Positions 44,994-52,796 of a stretch of DNA of 64,000 bases are shown here, one piece after another (position 1 is the first letter of the stretch; every line of letters starts with the position of its first letter). The DNA is from Thauera phenolivorans (GTDB taxonomy: Bacteria > Pseudomonadota > Gammaproteobacteria > Burkholderiales > Rhodocyclaceae). Position numbers and translations under genes: made by a program. Location of the stretch: contig NZ_MBFM01000004.1 in the NCBI RefSeq assembly GCF_001696715.1, positions 1-64,000 of the forward strand. The letters are read 5' to 3'. The notes beneath the pieces are model-generated. The model saw only the letters and a list, made by a program, of their open reading frames with translations. It did not search any database and was not told where the DNA came from.

Positions 44994-46997
44994 ATGGCAC
45001 GCGAAAAAGCCAAGGATGCGCGCAAGGACGGTCCGAAGGGACGCGCCTCCAAGTCGAAGGACAAGGTTGCCCAGCTGATCGAAGCGCCGGCAGCCAGTCC
45101 GCTCGACGCCGAGGTGCGGCGCACGCGGCTGAAAACCCTGATCACGCTCGGCAAGGACCGCGGCTATCTCACCTACGCCGAGATCAGCGATCACCTGCCG
45201 GACGACGTCGCCGATGCCGAACAGATCGAAGGCATCATCGCGACCTTCAACAACATGGGCATCCAGGTCTACGACGTCGCGCCCGCGGCGGACGACCTGC
45301 TCATGTCCGACAACGTCGCCAGCTCGGTCGACGAGGACGTCGCCGAGGAAGAGGCGGAACAGGCCCTGTCGTCGGTCGACGCCGACTTCGGCCGCACCAC
45401 CGACCCGGTGCGCATGTACATGCGCGAGATGGGCACGGTCGAGCTGCTGACCCGCGAGGGCGAGATCGAGATCGCGAAGCGCATCGAGGACGGCCTCAAG
45501 CACATGGTACAGGCGATCTCCGCCTGCCCGACGACGATCGCCGAGATGCTCGAGAGTGCCGACAGGATCGCCCGCGACGAGATGCGCATCGACGAGTTGA
45601 TCGACGGCCTGATCGATCCCAACGCCGCGGACGAAGCGGCGGCGCAGGAGGATGACGAGGCGCAGGAGGACGCGGACGCGGAGGAGGAATCCGACGACGC
45701 CGACGGCGACTCCGAAGAGGAGGACGAGGACGAGGAGGATGAGGGCGCCAAGGCCGAGCGGGCCGCGGCCCAGTCGCTGCTCCAGCTCAAGACCGATGCC
45801 CTCGCCCGCTTCGAGGGGATCCGCGAACTGCAGCAGAAGATGATGGCCGCGCTCGAAGCCAGGGGCTCGTCCGACCTGAACTACCTCGCGCTGCAGCAGG
45901 CGATCTCCGACCAGCTCCTGAACATCCGCTTCACCGCCAAGACCATCGAGCGCCTGTGCGACTCGGTGCGCCAGATGGTGGATCAGGTGCGCGGCCACGA
46001 ACGCCACATCCTGCAGTTGTGCGTCGACCGCGCCGGCATGCCGCGCCAGCACTTCATCAAGATCTACCCCGGCCACGAGACCGACTCCGCCTGGCTCGAG
46101 GCCGAACTGGCCGGCAACAAGGCCTACGTCGAAGGCCTGTCGCGCGTCGCCCCCTCGATCCTGGAAGAACAGCAGAAGCTGCTCGAGCTGCAGGACAGGC
46201 TCGGCATCACGCTGAAGGACCTGAAGGACATCAACCGCCAGATGTCGACCGGCGAGGCAAAGATGCGCCGCGCCAAACGGGAAATGACCGAGGCCAACCT
46301 GCGCCTGGTGATCTCGATCGCCAAGAAGTACACCAACCGGGGCCTGCAGTTCCTCGACCTCATCCAGGAAGGCAACATCGGCCTGATGAAGGCGGTCGAT
46401 AAGTTCGAATACCGCCGCGGCTACAAGTTCTCGACCTACGCTACCTGGTGGATCCGCCAGGCGATCACGCGCTCGATCGCCGACCAGGCACGCACTATCC
46501 GCATCCCGGTGCATATGATCGAGACGATCAACAAGATGAACCGCATCAGCCGCCAGATCCTGCAGGAGACCGGCCTCGAGCCCGATCCCGCGACCCTGGC
46601 CGAGAAAATGGAGATGCCCGAGGAGAAGATCCGCAAGATCATGAAGATCTCCAAGGAGCCGATCTCCATGGAGACGCCGATCGGCGACGACGACGACTCC
46701 CACCTGGGCGACTTCATCGAGGACACCGCCACCCTGGCGCCGGCCGAGGCCGCGGTGTACACCGGACTGCGCGACGCTACCGGCGAAGTGCTCGACTCGC
46801 TCACCCCGCGCGAGGCGAAGGTGCTGCGCATGCGCTTCGGCATCGAGATGAACACCGACCACACGCTGGAAGAGGTCGGCAAGCAGTTCGACGTCACCCG
46901 CGAGCGCATCCGCCAGATCGAAGCGAAGGCCCTGCGCAAGCTGCGTCACCCGAGCCGCTCCGAGAAGCTGCGCAGCTTCCTCGACAGCGACCAGTAA
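44994..46997 (+). CDS. rpoD: RNA polymerase primary sigma factor RpoD (sigma-70)
   Basis: RpoD directs RNA polymerase to housekeeping promoters. The 667-residue protein has region 1.1 at the N-terminus and region 1.2 ([20 protein letters not shown]). A very acidic insertion in the non-conserved region lies at about 210-250, with long runs of Glu and Asp. Regions 2.1-2.4 include [12 protein letters not shown] and [12 protein letters not shown]. Region 4.2 includes [21 protein letters not shown] chose the ATG at 44994 because GAGGAG lies five bases upstream. It is the third gene of the rpsU-dnaG-rpoD operon. Confidence 0.97.
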   Translation: MAREKAKDARKDGPKGRASKSKDKVAQLIEAPAASPLDAEVRRTRLKTLITLGKDRGYLTYAEISDHLPDDVADAEQIEGIIATFNNMGIQVYDVAPAADDLLMSDNVASSVDEDVAEEEAEQALSSVDADFGRTTDPVRMYMREMGTVELLTREGEIEIAKRIEDGLKHMVQAISACPTTIAEMLESADRIARDEMRIDELIDGLIDPNAADEAAAQEDDEAQEDADAEEESDDADGDSEEEDEDEEDEGAKAERAAAQSLLQLKTDALARFEGIRELQQKMMAALEARGSSDLNYLALQQAISDQLLNIRFTAKTIERLCDSVRQMVDQVRGHERHILQLCVDRAGMPRQHFIKIYPGHETDSAWLEAELAGNKAYVEGLSRVAPSILEEQQKLLELQDRLGITLKDLKDINRQMSTGEAKMRRAKREMTEANLRLVISIAKKYTNRGLQFLDLIQEGNIGLMKAVDKFEYRRGYKFSTYATWWIRQAITRSIADQARTIRIPVHMIETINKMNRISRQILQETGLEPDPATLAEKMEMPEEKIRKIMKISKEPISMETPIGDDDDSHLGDFIEDTATLAPAEAAVYTGLRDATGEVLDSLTPREAKVLRMRFGIEMNTDHTLEEVGKQFDVTRERIRQIEAKALRKLRHPSRSEKLRSFLDSDQ

Positions 46998-47006
46998 GGA
47001 TTTGCC

Positions 47007-47082
47007 GGGCCTTTAGCTCAACGGTTAGAGCAGAGGACTCATAATCCTTTGGTTGCGGGTTCGAATCCCGCAGGGCCCACCA
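47007..47082 (+). tRNA. tRNA-Ile2 (CAT anticodon, lysidine type)
   Basis: This 76-nt cloverleaf starts GGGCCTTTAGCTC and ends GGGCCCACCA. The anticodon stem-loop GGACTCATAATCC is almost the same as in E. coli ileX/ileY. The CAU anticodon would therefore be modified to lysidine-AU by TilS and read AUA as isoleucine. It is not an elongator or initiator tRNA-Met: it lacks their stem features. It lies 10 bases after rpoD. Its 3' half forms one side of the attachment site of the integrated element, and the full tRNA remains intact. Confidence 0.9.
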
Positions 47083-47132
47083 GCAGAATCAAGCACTTGC
47101 GCCAGTCCTTCGGGGCTGGCGTTTTGCTTTTC
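47035..47132. repeat. attL: direct repeat covering the tRNA-Ile2 3' half and terminator
   Basis: This 98-bp segment starts at GGACTCATAATCC in the anticodon arm. It is repeated at 55404-55501 with only two differences (47089 T/C and 47126 G/T). The first 54 bases are identical. It marks the left junction of the integrated element and leaves the tRNA functional. Confidence 0.95.
47100..47132 (+). terminator. tRNA-Ile2 terminator with UUCG tetraloop
   Basis: The stem CGCCAGTCC / GGGCTGGCG (one G-T pair) is closed by a TTCG tetraloop and followed by TTTTGCTTTTC. It lies 17 bases after the tRNA and is part of the direct repeat. A second copy lies at 55469-55501. Confidence 0.88.
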
Positions 47133-47140
47133 TTGGGTCG

Positions 47141-47157
47141 TGTAAGCGCTATGTAAG
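47141..47157. repeat. Left arm-type integrase site
   Basis: TGTAAGCGCTATGTAAG is found here, 8 bases inside attL, and again at 55269-55285 just upstream of the integrase gene. It contains two direct TGTAAG copies 11 bases apart, about one helical turn. This is the expected form of arm-type binding sites for a tyrosine integrase. Confidence 0.7.
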
Positions 47158-47436
47158 CGCCAGCGCGAGGTCAGCACCACGCGGCCGGCCTCGTCGTTTT
47201 TCGCGGTTAGCGGTGAAGGAAGGGGGTCCATGCGGTTCGCGCGCTCGGTTCCTCGTGATTTTTGGCGGCAGGCGGCCGCCGGGAATGCCCTTCAGGCGCG
47301 CCAGGAACGGCCACAGCAGGCGCAGCAGGCCGGGGTGATGCTCTGCCCTTGCCGGGCGCTTCAGCGGCTTGTGCGGCCTCTGGTGCGCGGTGCCCTTGGC
47401 GCAATGCAACACGCCAGAAGCGAAAGCAATGGTCAT
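47149..47436 (-). CDS. Doubtful small arginine-rich protein
   Basis: A 95-residue frame (MTIAFASGVLHCAKGTAHQR onward) is open here at the left end of the element. It is rich in Arg, Pro and His and shows no known motif. There is only a weak ribosome binding site. It lies downstream of the minus-strand terminator at 47548-47574 and runs into the arm-type site. It may be a chance frame in GC-rich DNA. Confidence 0.25.
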   Translation of the reverse strand: MTIAFASGVLHCAKGTAHQRPHKPLKRPARAEHHPGLLRLLWPFLARLKGIPGGRLPPKITRNRAREPHGPPSFTANREKRRGRPRGADLALALT

Positions 47437-47547
47437 GCCGTCGCTTCGCGTGCATTGCAGGGCTGGTGATGCGGCGTTTCTTGCTTGTGGTTGCTACTGT
47501 CATTGTGCGACGCAGCGTTGCGGCTAGGCCACCACGGACGGCAGGCG

Positions 47548-47574
47548 AAGAAAAACCGCCTCGGGGGCGGTTCA
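47548..47574 (-). terminator. Rho-independent terminator at the end of the capsid operon
   Basis: On the minus strand the stem AACCGCC / GGCGGTT with a 5-base loop is followed by TTTTTC. It comes after the cysteine-rich 84-aa gene and would end the main minus-strand transcript of the element. Confidence 0.85.
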
Positions 47575-47655
47575 GTTCGCAGGGGTGCGGGTTCAGTCCG
47601 GGCCGGGTGCGCGTCGAGGTCGTTTGCTGATTTTCGCGGGAATCAAAACGGGCGA

Positions 47656-47687
47656 AACCTGCATAGCGCAAGGCTATCGGACAGGTT
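47656..47687 (-). other. Two-part hairpin downstream of the 84-aa gene
   Basis: The minus strand reads AACCTG-tccg-ATAGC-cttgc-GCTAT-g-CAGGTT, an outer 6-bp and an inner 5-bp stem. It lies in the 3' untranslated part of the transcript, before the terminator. It could stabilise the mRNA or be a protein-binding or packaging signal; this is not known. Confidence 0.4.
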
Positions 47688-47780
47688 CAGTTTGATTGTT
47701 TTTGAAAACGGGGGTTTTTTCTGCGCGTGCGAATGGGCGCGGTTTCTTCGGTCGGCACCTTCTAGACTTTTCACCCGCCC

Positions 47781-48035
47781 CTACCCCGTCAGCCTCGCAA
47801 GCTCTCGCGCCAGTCGGTCGCGCTTCGGTTCCAGCAGCGGAAGCGTTCGCGCTCCCCATGCGCTCGGGTGCGCTTGGTACCGTGCAATCATGCCCTCCAC
47901 ATGCGCCAGGGCGGCGCGTATGCGGTCTAGGGCGGCTTCTTGCTTGCGTCGGCAGGCCACCCCACAGTAAAGGCGCTTGCGGCCTGTCTCAGGCTGCTCT
48001 AGGGGCTTTCCGCAGACTCTGCAATTCTCCGGCAT
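47781..48035 (-). CDS. Small four-cysteine protein of the element
   Basis: The 84-residue protein starts MPENCRVCGKPLEQ with CxxC, followed by YCGVACRRKQ with CxxxC. Together they form a probable zinc-binding knuckle. The remaining residues (about 32-84) are helical and basic. A very good GGAGGAA lies eight bases upstream of the ATG. I do not recognise the family. Such mini zinc proteins are common in phage genomes, and its place downstream of the capsid gene suggests late expression. Confidence 0.7.
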   Translation of the reverse strand: MPENCRVCGKPLEQPETGRKRLYCGVACRRKQEAALDRIRAALAHVEGMIARYQAHPSAWGARTLPLLEPKRDRLARELARLTG

Positions 48036-48090
48036 CGTCGGGTTCCTCCGAGCATGTGACCGTTTTTGGATGCGTTTATGGTTGAAAGGC

Positions 48091-48402
48091 TTACCGGACG
48101 GTTCCCAGTGGGGTCGCCCTCCATTCTGGAATGGCCCCTTGGGGTGTGAAGGTGTCGGCCACGCACTCACCACAAATGCTGCCGACGGTCGATTTATTGC
48201 GATGGCTCGACGGGCCACTTTCAGGGGTGAAACCTAACCCCCGCAATTCTTTGTCGCTTAGCTCACGACCAGCGCAGAACCCGCAGTGCGGAAAATCGGA
48301 ATCACGCGAAGTTCGCCCAAAACCGTCACGAGGTTCTTGGTGAAATCGTCGCCGCTGTAGCCGACCTCGATGCTGAAACCATCGGCCACGATAAGCTCGC
48401 AA
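48091..48402 (-). CDS. Overlapping frame with ClpX-like CxxC...CxxC pattern, start unclear
   Basis: This frame overlaps the 3' end of the capsid gene in another register and extends 167 bases beyond it. The non-overlapping part encodes CGFCAGRELSDKELRGLGF and then GSICGECV. This is a C4 arrangement like the zinc domain of ClpX and of small phage proteins. The only ATG (48402) would give a 145-base overlap, and no GTG lies in between; a TTG at 48246 would lose the first CxxC. Either a frameshift, an unusual start or a degraded gene is involved. The cysteine spacing suggests real coding history. Confidence 0.4.
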   Translation of the reverse strand: MRAYRGRWFQHRGRLQRRRFHQEPRDGFGRTSRDSDFPHCGFCAGRELSDKELRGLGFTPESGPSSHRNKSTVGSICGECVADTFTPQGAIPEWRATPLGTVR

Positions 48403-49334
48403 TGGCTCGAATCCAGCACCATCGCTGAACCGGCTGTCACGCTGGGACTCAGCACCACACGCAAGCCGCGCAGGTTCGGCTCAATCGCGCCCAGGTAGCT
48501 GCCGCTCAAATAGTGGTCATTCAAGGTGCCGGTTGCCGTGCAAATGCCCAGCCACGCCGCCGGACTCATGCAAACCACATCGGGCACAAAGCCATCGCCC
48601 TGCATGTCAGCCGCTGCGGCGGAAATGCTGTCAACCAATGCGGGGTAAGTGCTCGTGCTGAATCCCGTCGCCAGCGCGCCGAACCCAGCCCATGCGGGCG
48701 TGATGTTGCCGTCAAACAGCGCTGCATCAAGGGCGCTGCCAACGCTGCGCATCAAGGTGATATTGACGGCGCGCTTCAGTTCCTCGCTGTCTGCCAGGGC
48801 TTGTTTCGACATCTTGCAGTAACCCGCAATCGTCAACGCGCTTTGCGTGATGATGGTGTGGTCAGGACGGATTGCAGCCTTCGCAGCGCCTTCGCCAGCT
48901 TGAACCGCTGCCGCGCCTTGCGTGCCGGTAAACCGCGAATACTCAACAACTGAAGTGCTTGCCACGCGGCGCGATGGCATGGCGTTTTGCAGGCCAATGA
49001 TGCCGCCTTCAATGGCACCCACGCCGCCCGCGATGATGCTGCGGCCCGATGCGGTGCTCACAGGGTCGGCGGCGGCTTTGATTTCCAGGCGCAGGGATTT
49101 GGTTTTGCCGAACAGCTCGCGGTTGGCTTCGAACTGCGTCGCCACCTGCGCCCCGAGATTGTCAGCAGTGCCGCCGGGCATGGACTTCATGGTGACGCCG
49201 CCTTGCGCGAGGTCGGTCAGTGCCGCGTCAATCTTTGCGTCTTGCTCTGCCTTGGCAGCTTTGATTTCTGCGGAGAGCTTGGATTGCAGGGCCTTGATGC
49301 CCTCCTGGACTTCTTGAATAACGGTGGTGGACAT
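48258..49334 (-). CDS. Phage major capsid protein, HK97 fold
   Basis: The 358-residue protein builds icosahedral heads in HK97-type tailed phages. Residues 1-50 form a coiled-coil delta-domain-like start (VQEGIKALQSKLSAEIKAA). The core follows, with QALADSEELKRAVNITLMRSVGSALDAALFDG (split here for reading: QALADSEELK, then RSVGSALDAALFDG), the PDVVCMSPAAWLGI segment, and the typical C-terminal strand LGELRVIPIFRTAG. I chose the ATG at 49334 because AAGG lies upstream and the family N-terminus fits. The frame stays open for 61 more codons upstream without family-like sequence. No protease, portal or terminase gene is adjacent, which is unusual for a capsid gene. Confidence 0.85.
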   Translation of the reverse strand: MSTTVIQEVQEGIKALQSKLSAEIKAAKAEQDAKIDAALTDLAQGGVTMKSMPGGTADNLGAQVATQFEANRELFGKTKSLRLEIKAAADPVSTASGRSIIAGGVGAIEGGIIGLQNAMPSRRVASTSVVEYSRFTGTQGAAAVQAGEGAAKAAIRPDHTIITQSALTIAGYCKMSKQALADSEELKRAVNITLMRSVGSALDAALFDGNITPAWAGFGALATGFSTSTYPALVDSISAAAADMQGDGFVPDVVCMSPAAWLGICTATGTLNDHYLSGSYLGAIEPNLRGLRVVLSPSVTAGSAMVLDSSHCELIVADGFSIEVGYSGDDFTKNLVTVLGELRVIPIFRTAGSALVVS

Positions 49335-49550
49335 GATGATGCCTTTCAAATGTTGGATGAATCGCCTAATCCATCGCATCGCAAGCATCACGCAGGTGTC
49401 AGCAATTGGGTGTCTTTTCGCTGGCAGGGTCAGAATCGCTCTGTTGTCCAGCCCGAGAAAATCACTCGGCGCCTGCCGGATGTTTTTGCATCGCGGCATT
49501 GGCCGCGAGTTTAACACATAGGATAAAAAGCGCCCGCGTTTAAAGGTTTT
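49335..49550 (-). promoter_or_regulatory. Leader region of the capsid gene
   Basis: This 216-base gap separates the 71-aa gene from the capsid gene. It contains a perfect hairpin CGCGGC-ATTG-GCCGCG at 49492-49507. An AT-rich stretch just before it (TTTTTATCCTATGTGTTAAAC on the minus strand, given in part: TATCCTATGTGTTAAAC) may hold the capsid promoter. I could not fix exact -35 and -10 boxes. Confidence 0.35.
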
Positions 49551-49766
49551 TCACCAGTTCGCGCAGGCCACCAGCGGCCGGGCGGTTTGGGTTCGTCGTG
49601 CGCGGGCGGCGTTGCATGCTTGGTGCGCTTCGTCGGCAAGGCGTGCCACTGCCTCGGGGCTCACGCCAAATTCAGCGGCGGCCACGGTTGAAGCTCGCGC
49701 CAGGGGGTGCCCTTCCTCCAGCAGAAGGCGGGCGGCTTGCACTGCTCGGAAAAGGCTCAGGCTCAT
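49551..49766 (-). CDS. 71-aa helical protein of the element
   Basis: The protein begins MSLSLFRAVQAARLLLEEGH and continues ARASTVAAAEFGVSPEAVARLADEAHQAC. The middle part looks like a helix-turn-helix (AAEFGVSPEAVARL), so it may bind DNA. A GGAG lies about eleven bases upstream of the ATG. It sits between the repeat array and the capsid gene, a good place for a late-gene regulator. I do not recognise the family. Confidence 0.55.
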   Translation of the reverse strand: MSLSLFRAVQAARLLLEEGHPLARASTVAAAEFGVSPEAVARLADEAHQACNAARARRTQTARPLVACANW

Positions 49767-49821
49767 CGTTCAGGGCTCCAGAAAAGGGGGGCGGTTTGGC
49801 TCTCTGCTGCGGTCTGTCGGG

Positions 49822-49925
49822 TTCCCGTTTTTTCCTTCCCGCTGTTCCCGCCCCCATAAAGGGGGCGCGGGAAAAACGGGAAACCCCGGCGCTCCTGTTT
49901 TTTCCCGTTTCGGGAATTTCGGGAA
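49822..49925. repeat. Array of eight TTCCCG/CGGGAA repeats (candidate origin or regulator site)
   Basis: Within 104 bases there are eight copies of the hexamer. Forward copies start at 49822, 49836, 49845 and 49902. Inverted copies start at 49868, 49877, 49911 and 49920. Several pair as inverted repeats: TTCCCG-TTT-CGGGAA at 49902-49916, and a long stem around CCCCCATAAAGGGGG at 49845-49873. The array lies exactly between the primase-helicase gene and the 71-aa gene. In satellite elements of the P4 and PICI type the replication origin often lies beside the primase gene and consists of such repeats. Regulation of the capsid transcript is the other option. Confidence 0.65.
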
Positions 49926-49927
49926 AG

Positions 49928-51901
49928 TCACGGAAGCCACAACCAGCCCTCCTGGTGCTTCAGGTTTCCCCGGCCCACCAGTCCGGTAACGGCTTGTTGT
50001 GCGCGTTCCCGGCGGCGCTTCTGCTCGCACGGAAGCGCAGCGGCGGCGGCGGTTACTGCGGCCTCCAGTTCGATGCAGGGGCGGCCGGGCGGGGCCGATG
50101 CCTTCCCATAGGCGCGCACGTCCTTCAGCGCGGCGGCGATGGCGTCATATGCCAGCCGTTGATTACCTCCACCGGGCAGGGCGGCGCGGCGGATGCCTTC
50201 GGCGGGGCGCTCCGTCGGCTCGATTGCGCACGATGTAAGCGGCTCTCCGTCGCTGTCGGTGCCAAGTTCCACCACGTCGAGGCGGAAGGGGTGCGCGTCT
50301 CCGTCTGCACCGTCCTTGCTCTTGGCGGTTCGCCATTCCCGGCGGTCGTCGTTGCGGCTCACCTCGATTACGGCATCAAGCGCACCCAATAGGCTTGAAT
50401 GGCCTCGCATGCCTCGGGTCTGGTCCTTCCCCGAGTGATGTACGGCAAGCACCAGCCCGCCAAGCTCGGTTTGCAGGGCTTTCAGGCCGGCGATTACTTC
50501 GCCCATGTCGGCGCTCGTGTTCTCGTCCATTCCCGGCGCGGAAGCGGCCAGGGTGTCGATACACAGCACGCCACCGGCCAGCCCGGCGGCCTTTGCGGCT
50601 CGCACGATGTCGGCGCGGTCTGTCGGCTTGCGCACGTCGAGGGGCGCGGCAAGGAAGCGCATGCGTTCTGCTCCACCGTGTCGGGTCTGGTGCGCTTGCA
50701 CTCGTTGCGCAATGCCGGCTTCGCCCTCAAGGGCGATGTACAGCACAGGCGCGGACTGCACTCGATAGCCAAACCACGGCCGGCCGGTCGCAATGGCGGC
50801 AAGCACGTCGAGGGCTAGGAAGCTCTTACCGGAACCGGGCGGGCCGTAGATTGCGGCGATGCCCTCTTGTGGCAGCACACCACGCACGCGCCAGCGCACA
50901 GGCGGAAGGGCGGCGAGTTCGTCGGCGGTCATCAGGCGGAACCGTTGCGGCGGCGCTTTCGGGTTGCGCAGCAGTTCGGCCAGGGCGTCGAGGCCGTCCC
51001 TCTGATGCATGTCGTTCGCGTCGAAGTTCTGCGGACTGTCGGCGGGCATTTCCACCCAGGTGCATTCAATATCCCTTGCGATGCGTGCGCAGTGGTCCTC
51101 CTTGCCGGCGTCGGCAATCAGCACCAGCCGGGCGGCCGGATAGCGGGCCTGAAACGCGCGGGCTACCTGCTCCATGCGGCCGGCACCGAAGGCCACCACG
51201 GCAGGCATGCCGGCGGCGGCGTTGCAGCTCCATGCCTGCCCGATGCCCTCGCACACGGCGATGCTCGGCCCTTCGCCCGGCGGCGTGATTCGCCCCACCA
51301 CGAAAGCACCGGCCACCGGGCGGCCGGGCGCGTTCAGCTTCTTGCCCTCGCTCGGGATGAACTGCACCGTTTGCAGCTTGCCGGCCATGTCATAAGCCGG
51401 AACCATCAGCGCACCGTCGAGGGCTTGCCCGGCGATGCGCTCCGGGCCTCGATACACGCGCAGGCCGGCGGGGTTGCCTTCCTTCTTGATGATGTACGGG
51501 TGCGCCTCTGTCGCAGGCTCTCCGGCCTTCCATGCGCTTTCCACATCGAAGGGCGGGCGCTTGCCTTGCTCGGGGCGCTGCGGGGCTTGTGCGGGCTTCT
51601 GGCGCGTCTGGTGCGGTCGGTGTTGCGGGCCGTTGTGTTCCTGCCAGCCGGCCGCCTTCGCCATTGAAAAGAGGGTGCCGGCTTGAATGCCTCCGTCCTC
51701 CTTGATGCTTCTCCACACTGCGGCGCAATCAGCCTTCCCGGCGTAGTTCCCGGCGGTCGCGCTCCACTGCTCGAAGTCATCGAATTGCAGGCCGGCGGCC
51801 TTCGCTGCCATTGCGGCGCGCACCCATTCAGCGCGCTCCGCTCCGGCGTCGAGGATCCACAAGGCGCGGCGTGCGCGTTCGGGGTCGTGTCCGTTGTGCA
51901 T
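49928..51901 (-). CDS. Primase-helicase (PriCT-2, TOPRIM and RepA-like AAA domains)
   Basis: The 657-residue protein probably initiates and primes replication of the element. Residues 5-90 form a PriCT-2 domain (FDDFEQWSATAGNY, VWRSIKEDGG). A TOPRIM region at about 210-300 has E218 (VCEGIGQAWS) and D264 (LIADAGKED). A RecA/RepA-type ATPase follows at about 325-560, with Walker A YGPPGSGKS (352-360), Walker B CIDTLA (D449) and LAVHHSGKD. The C-terminal 80 residues may bind DNA. The ATG at 51901 lies 8 bases after the previous gene. This architecture is common in small integrated elements and phages. Confidence 0.85.
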   Translation of the reverse strand: MHNGHDPERARRALWILDAGAERAEWVRAAMAAKAAGLQFDDFEQWSATAGNYAGKADCAAVWRSIKEDGGIQAGTLFSMAKAAGWQEHNGPQHRPHQTRQKPAQAPQRPEQGKRPPFDVESAWKAGEPATEAHPYIIKKEGNPAGLRVYRGPERIAGQALDGALMVPAYDMAGKLQTVQFIPSEGKKLNAPGRPVAGAFVVGRITPPGEGPSIAVCEGIGQAWSCNAAAGMPAVVAFGAGRMEQVARAFQARYPAARLVLIADAGKEDHCARIARDIECTWVEMPADSPQNFDANDMHQRDGLDALAELLRNPKAPPQRFRLMTADELAALPPVRWRVRGVLPQEGIAAIYGPPGSGKSFLALDVLAAIATGRPWFGYRVQSAPVLYIALEGEAGIAQRVQAHQTRHGGAERMRFLAAPLDVRKPTDRADIVRAAKAAGLAGGVLCIDTLAASAPGMDENTSADMGEVIAGLKALQTELGGLVLAVHHSGKDQTRGMRGHSSLLGALDAVIEVSRNDDRREWRTAKSKDGADGDAHPFRLDVVELGTDSDGEPLTSCAIEPTERPAEGIRRAALPGGGNQRLAYDAIAAALKDVRAYGKASAPPGRPCIELEAAVTAAAAALPCEQKRRRERAQQAVTGLVGRGNLKHQEGWLWLP

Positions 51902-51909
51902 GCCGGGCC

Positions 51910-52335
51910 TCACTGCCAGCCGGCAAGGGTTGCGGCCACAGCCAGAAGCGCCAGCCAGCCGGCCAGCTCGGGGGCGATGAATCCGCCTTGCTTGCGCCTT
52001 TCGAGGGCGGCAGCGGTTGCGGGGACCTGCCGGTCGAGGCTGTATTCCGCAATCAGCGGGCGGCAGCGCGGATGCGCGATAAGGCGCGAGCGGATGCCCC
52101 ATCCGTCATCCTTCAGGCTCTTGATGTGCGCGGCCAATCTCCAGCCGGGCCGGTAGTCGGCTTGATTCAGCGGGCCTGCAATCAGGGCTTGCAGTGCGTC
52201 GGCTTTGCGGGTGCCCTCGGTCGGCCAGATAGCGGGCGTTGCAGCGGGCAGGCTGTCCGGGAAAAGGTCCGGCGCGGTATCATTGCGGCGCTTGTCCAGG
52301 GCGCTCGCTTCCTTCGGGGGGCGGGCGTTTTTCAT
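51910..52335 (-). CDS. 141-aa protein of the element, possible winged helix
   Basis: The protein starts MKNARPPKEASALDKRRNDT, with a polar N-terminus. A segment WRLAAHIKSLKDDGWGIRSR resembles a winged-helix DNA-binding motif, as in small phage proteins that modify or regulate DNA. The last 20 residues (LAGWLALLAVAATLAGWQ) are hydrophobic enough for a membrane anchor. The ATG overlaps the stop of the 154-aa gene (ATGA), so the two are translated together. Function unknown. Confidence 0.65.
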   Translation of the reverse strand: MKNARPPKEASALDKRRNDTAPDLFPDSLPAATPAIWPTEGTRKADALQALIAGPLNQADYRPGWRLAAHIKSLKDDGWGIRSRLIAHPRCRPLIAEYSLDRQVPATAAALERRKQGGFIAPELAGWLALLAVAATLAGWQ

Positions 52336-52796
52336 TGCTGCGCCTCCTTGTATTCGCGGACTGCCTCGGCAATCGCACTGCCCGGCGCACTCCCGATGCA
52401 CTCGGGCTCCAGTGAGCGCAGCAGGCGCGGGGTCAGGTACTCGGCTACAGCAGCGGCGGCGGATTGCTTGTCCTGCCCGAAAATCTGCGTCAGGCGCGCG
52501 GCCAGCCGGGCGGAAGCGTCGGTAATGCTGTCGGACTGGTACAGATCGGATAGCGCGTCCTCGGCAATGCCGCGCGCATTTGCTGCCTGGATTGCGCCGG
52601 CCTGCTGATGGCACTCCGTCTGGTCGGCGGCCTCGCGCAGCTTGTCGGCCATTTCGCGCAGGGCGCGGGCGTCTGTGCGGGCTCGCACAACGAAGCCAAG
52701 GGGGTCGTTGACCAGCAGCATGCCGGCGGCCGGGTCGGCTTGAAGGGCGCCCACCGGGCCGAGGCTGGCAATCGTGATGAGGGCGGGCGCGTTCAT
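52332..52796 (-). CDS. 154-aa protein of unknown function
   Basis: The protein (MNAPALITIASLGPVGALQA onward) is mostly helical, acidic and Ala-rich. It contains RALREMADKLREAADQTECH, a typical helical stretch. It overlaps both neighbours by 4 bases and therefore belongs to a tightly coupled early operon with the helix-turn-helix gene and the primase gene. I do not recognise the family. Confidence 0.65.
   Translation of the reverse strand: MNAPALITIASLGPVGALQADPAAGMLLVNDPLGFVVRARTDARALREMADKLREAADQTECHQQAGAIQAANARGIAEDALSDLYQSDSITDASARLAARLTQIFGQDKQSAAAAVAEYLTPRLLRSLEPECIGSAPGSAIAEAVREYKEAQQ

Larger units (their letters stand above)
47437..47780. other. Left-end region of the element without a clear gene
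   Basis: Apart from the terminator at 47548-47574 and the hairpin at 47656-47687 I see no supported gene in this stretch. Frames on both strands lack ribosome binding sites and recognisable sequence. Confidence 0.4.

Noticed and set aside
47007-47082. tRNA-Met identity from the CAT anticodon
   Set aside because: The anticodon arm matches lysidine-type tRNA-Ile2, and the body lacks features of initiator or elongator tRNA-Met.
47207-47671. 154-codon frame at the left end of the element
   Set aside because: It spans the terminator at 47548-47574, has no ribosome binding site and shows only Arg/Pro/Ala-rich sequence.
48258-49334. Encapsulin rather than phage capsid
   Set aside because: Encapsulins share the fold, but the coiled-coil N-terminus and the integrase-primase context favour a phage-type capsid, and no cargo protein gene is adjacent.
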